From Clostridia bacterium (GTDB taxonomy: Bacteria; UBA6262; WVXT01; JAUXBS01), in the NCBI GenBank assembly GCA_030619245.1, contig JAUXBS010000110.1:1-5138 (forward strand): a stretch of DNA of 5,138 nt. Reading direction: 5' to 3'. Positions 4,579 to 5,138 of the stretch are shown here, in pieces. A model generated the notes under the pieces. The model saw only the letters and a program-made list of their open reading frames with translations, did not search any database and was not told where the DNA came from. The first letter of the stretch is position 1. The number at the start of each line of letters is the position of its first letter. The translations under genes and the position numbers were made by a program.

Positions 4579-5064
4579 ATGAAAAAAGAAATCAAGTTAA
4601 AACCTATAGGGATTATCCATACACCTTACAAAGAAAAGAGGGGGATGCCGATCCAGGGAACATTTAAAAAAAACGTCAAGGGTACAATTAAGCTATTTCC
4701 TGAATATGAAGCTGGACTAAAGGATATAGAAGGGTTTTCACATCTCATTTTGATTTACTATTTTAACCGATCGATGAAAGAGAATCTCATTGGTACCCCG
4801 TTTCTTGAGGATAAGGAGCATGGCATATTCGCCATTAGAAGTCCTCACCGGCCGAATCACATTGGACTATCAATAGTCAAACTCGAAAAGGTGGCTGGCG
4901 ACACAATTACATTTTCAGAAGTAGATATCCTTAACGACACTCCTCTGCTGGATATAAAACCTTATGTCAAGCATTTTGACAGCCGAAGAAACATAAGGAA
5001 TGGCTGGATAGAGAAACATTTTAAAAAGGGCCGGGTACCGAGAAGGGTAAAGCTAAAACATTGA
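4579..5064 (+). CDS. trmO: TrmO/TsaA-family tRNA (adenine37-N6)-methyltransferase
   Basis: TrmO uses S-adenosylmethionine to methylate N6 of t6A37 in threonine tRNAs, giving m6t6A next to the anticodon. This 161-residue protein shows the UPF0066/TsaA β-barrel signatures: LKPIGIIHTPYKEKRGMPIQ (7-26), GFSHLILIYYF (52-62), FAIRSPHRPNHIGLSIVKL (84-102) and DILNDTPLLDIKPYV (116-130). It matches a single-domain TsaA protein and lacks the C-terminal extension of the longer E. coli TrmO (about 235 residues), so target-tRNA recognition may differ. ATG 4579 follows the DsrE-like stop by 1 nt, with AGGTGGT at 4561-4567, so translation is probably coupled and shares the operator-controlled promoter. Some TsaA-domain proteins may have other substrates, so the family is certain but the exact reaction less so. 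Confidence 0.92.
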   Translation: MKKEIKLKPIGIIHTPYKEKRGMPIQGTFKKNVKGTIKLFPEYEAGLKDIEGFSHLILIYYFNRSMKENLIGTPFLEDKEHGIFAIRSPHRPNHIGLSIVKLEKVAGDTITFSEVDILNDTPLLDIKPYVKHFDSRRNIRNGWIEKHFKKGRVPRRVKLKH

Positions 5065-5138
5065 TAAAAAATAATAAACTTACCGGGCATAGAATATCAG
5101 GCATATAATATTGTAAATGCAGAATGTGTTTTAACATC
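5065..5138. other. Downstream end of window, no gene seen
   Basis: There is no terminator hairpin with a T-run after the trmO-like stop. TATAAT occurs at 5104-5109, but the nearest -35 match (TTACCG, 5080-5085, 18-nt spacing) has only three of six consensus bases, so no promoter is called with confidence. Confidence 0.4.

Overview
The window is about 5.1 kb of moderately AT-rich DNA from a Gram-negative (diderm) bacterium. It encodes a β-barrel outer-membrane protein, several Sec signal peptides and an ECF sigma factor. The gene style, the DsrE-like sulfur-relay protein and two degenerate dispersed TGTCATCC-type palindromic repeats would fit an anaerobic or environmental lineage such as Nitrospirota, anammox Planctomycetota or deltaproteobacterial groups. 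That placement is an impression; nothing in the window fixes it. All real genes are on the + strand.

Region 1 (1-752): a leader with a possible extended -10 promoter, then a small secreted, highly charged protein (211-642) containing a (Thr-Arg)5 run. A long hairpin (674-713) separates it from the next gene.

Region 2 (753-3873): a tightly packed four-gene operon with spacings of -14, +14 and -20 nt. It encodes an ECF sigma factor, a single-pass membrane protein that looks like its anti-sigma factor but carries a periplasmic glycogen-binding (CBM48/AMPK-type E-set) domain instead of a zinc finger, a secreted all-helical repeat protein, and an outer-membrane β-barrel. Together they could form a chain from outer membrane to RNA polymerase: barrel, periplasmic helical protein, carbohydrate-binding-type sensor/anti-sigma, sigma. 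The small protein at 211-642 shares a sequence motif with the helical repeat protein, so it probably belongs to the same system. This is the most likely undescribed system in the window; its function as a pathway is inferred from gene order and domains.

Region 3 (3874-4256): a 383-nt gene-free stretch. It holds a hairpin after the operon, a patch of short direct repeats with a hydrophobic minus-strand mini-ORF (possibly a mobile-element remnant), two REP-like palindromes, and a textbook sigma-70 promoter (TTGACA-17-TATAAT). A near-perfect 34-bp palindrome, probably a repressor operator, overlaps that promoter's -10.

Region 4 (4257-5138): a two-gene unit under that promoter, a DsrE-family sulfur-relay-like protein and, one nucleotide later, a TrmO/TsaA-family tRNA t6A methyltransferase. 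The last 74 nt show no gene.
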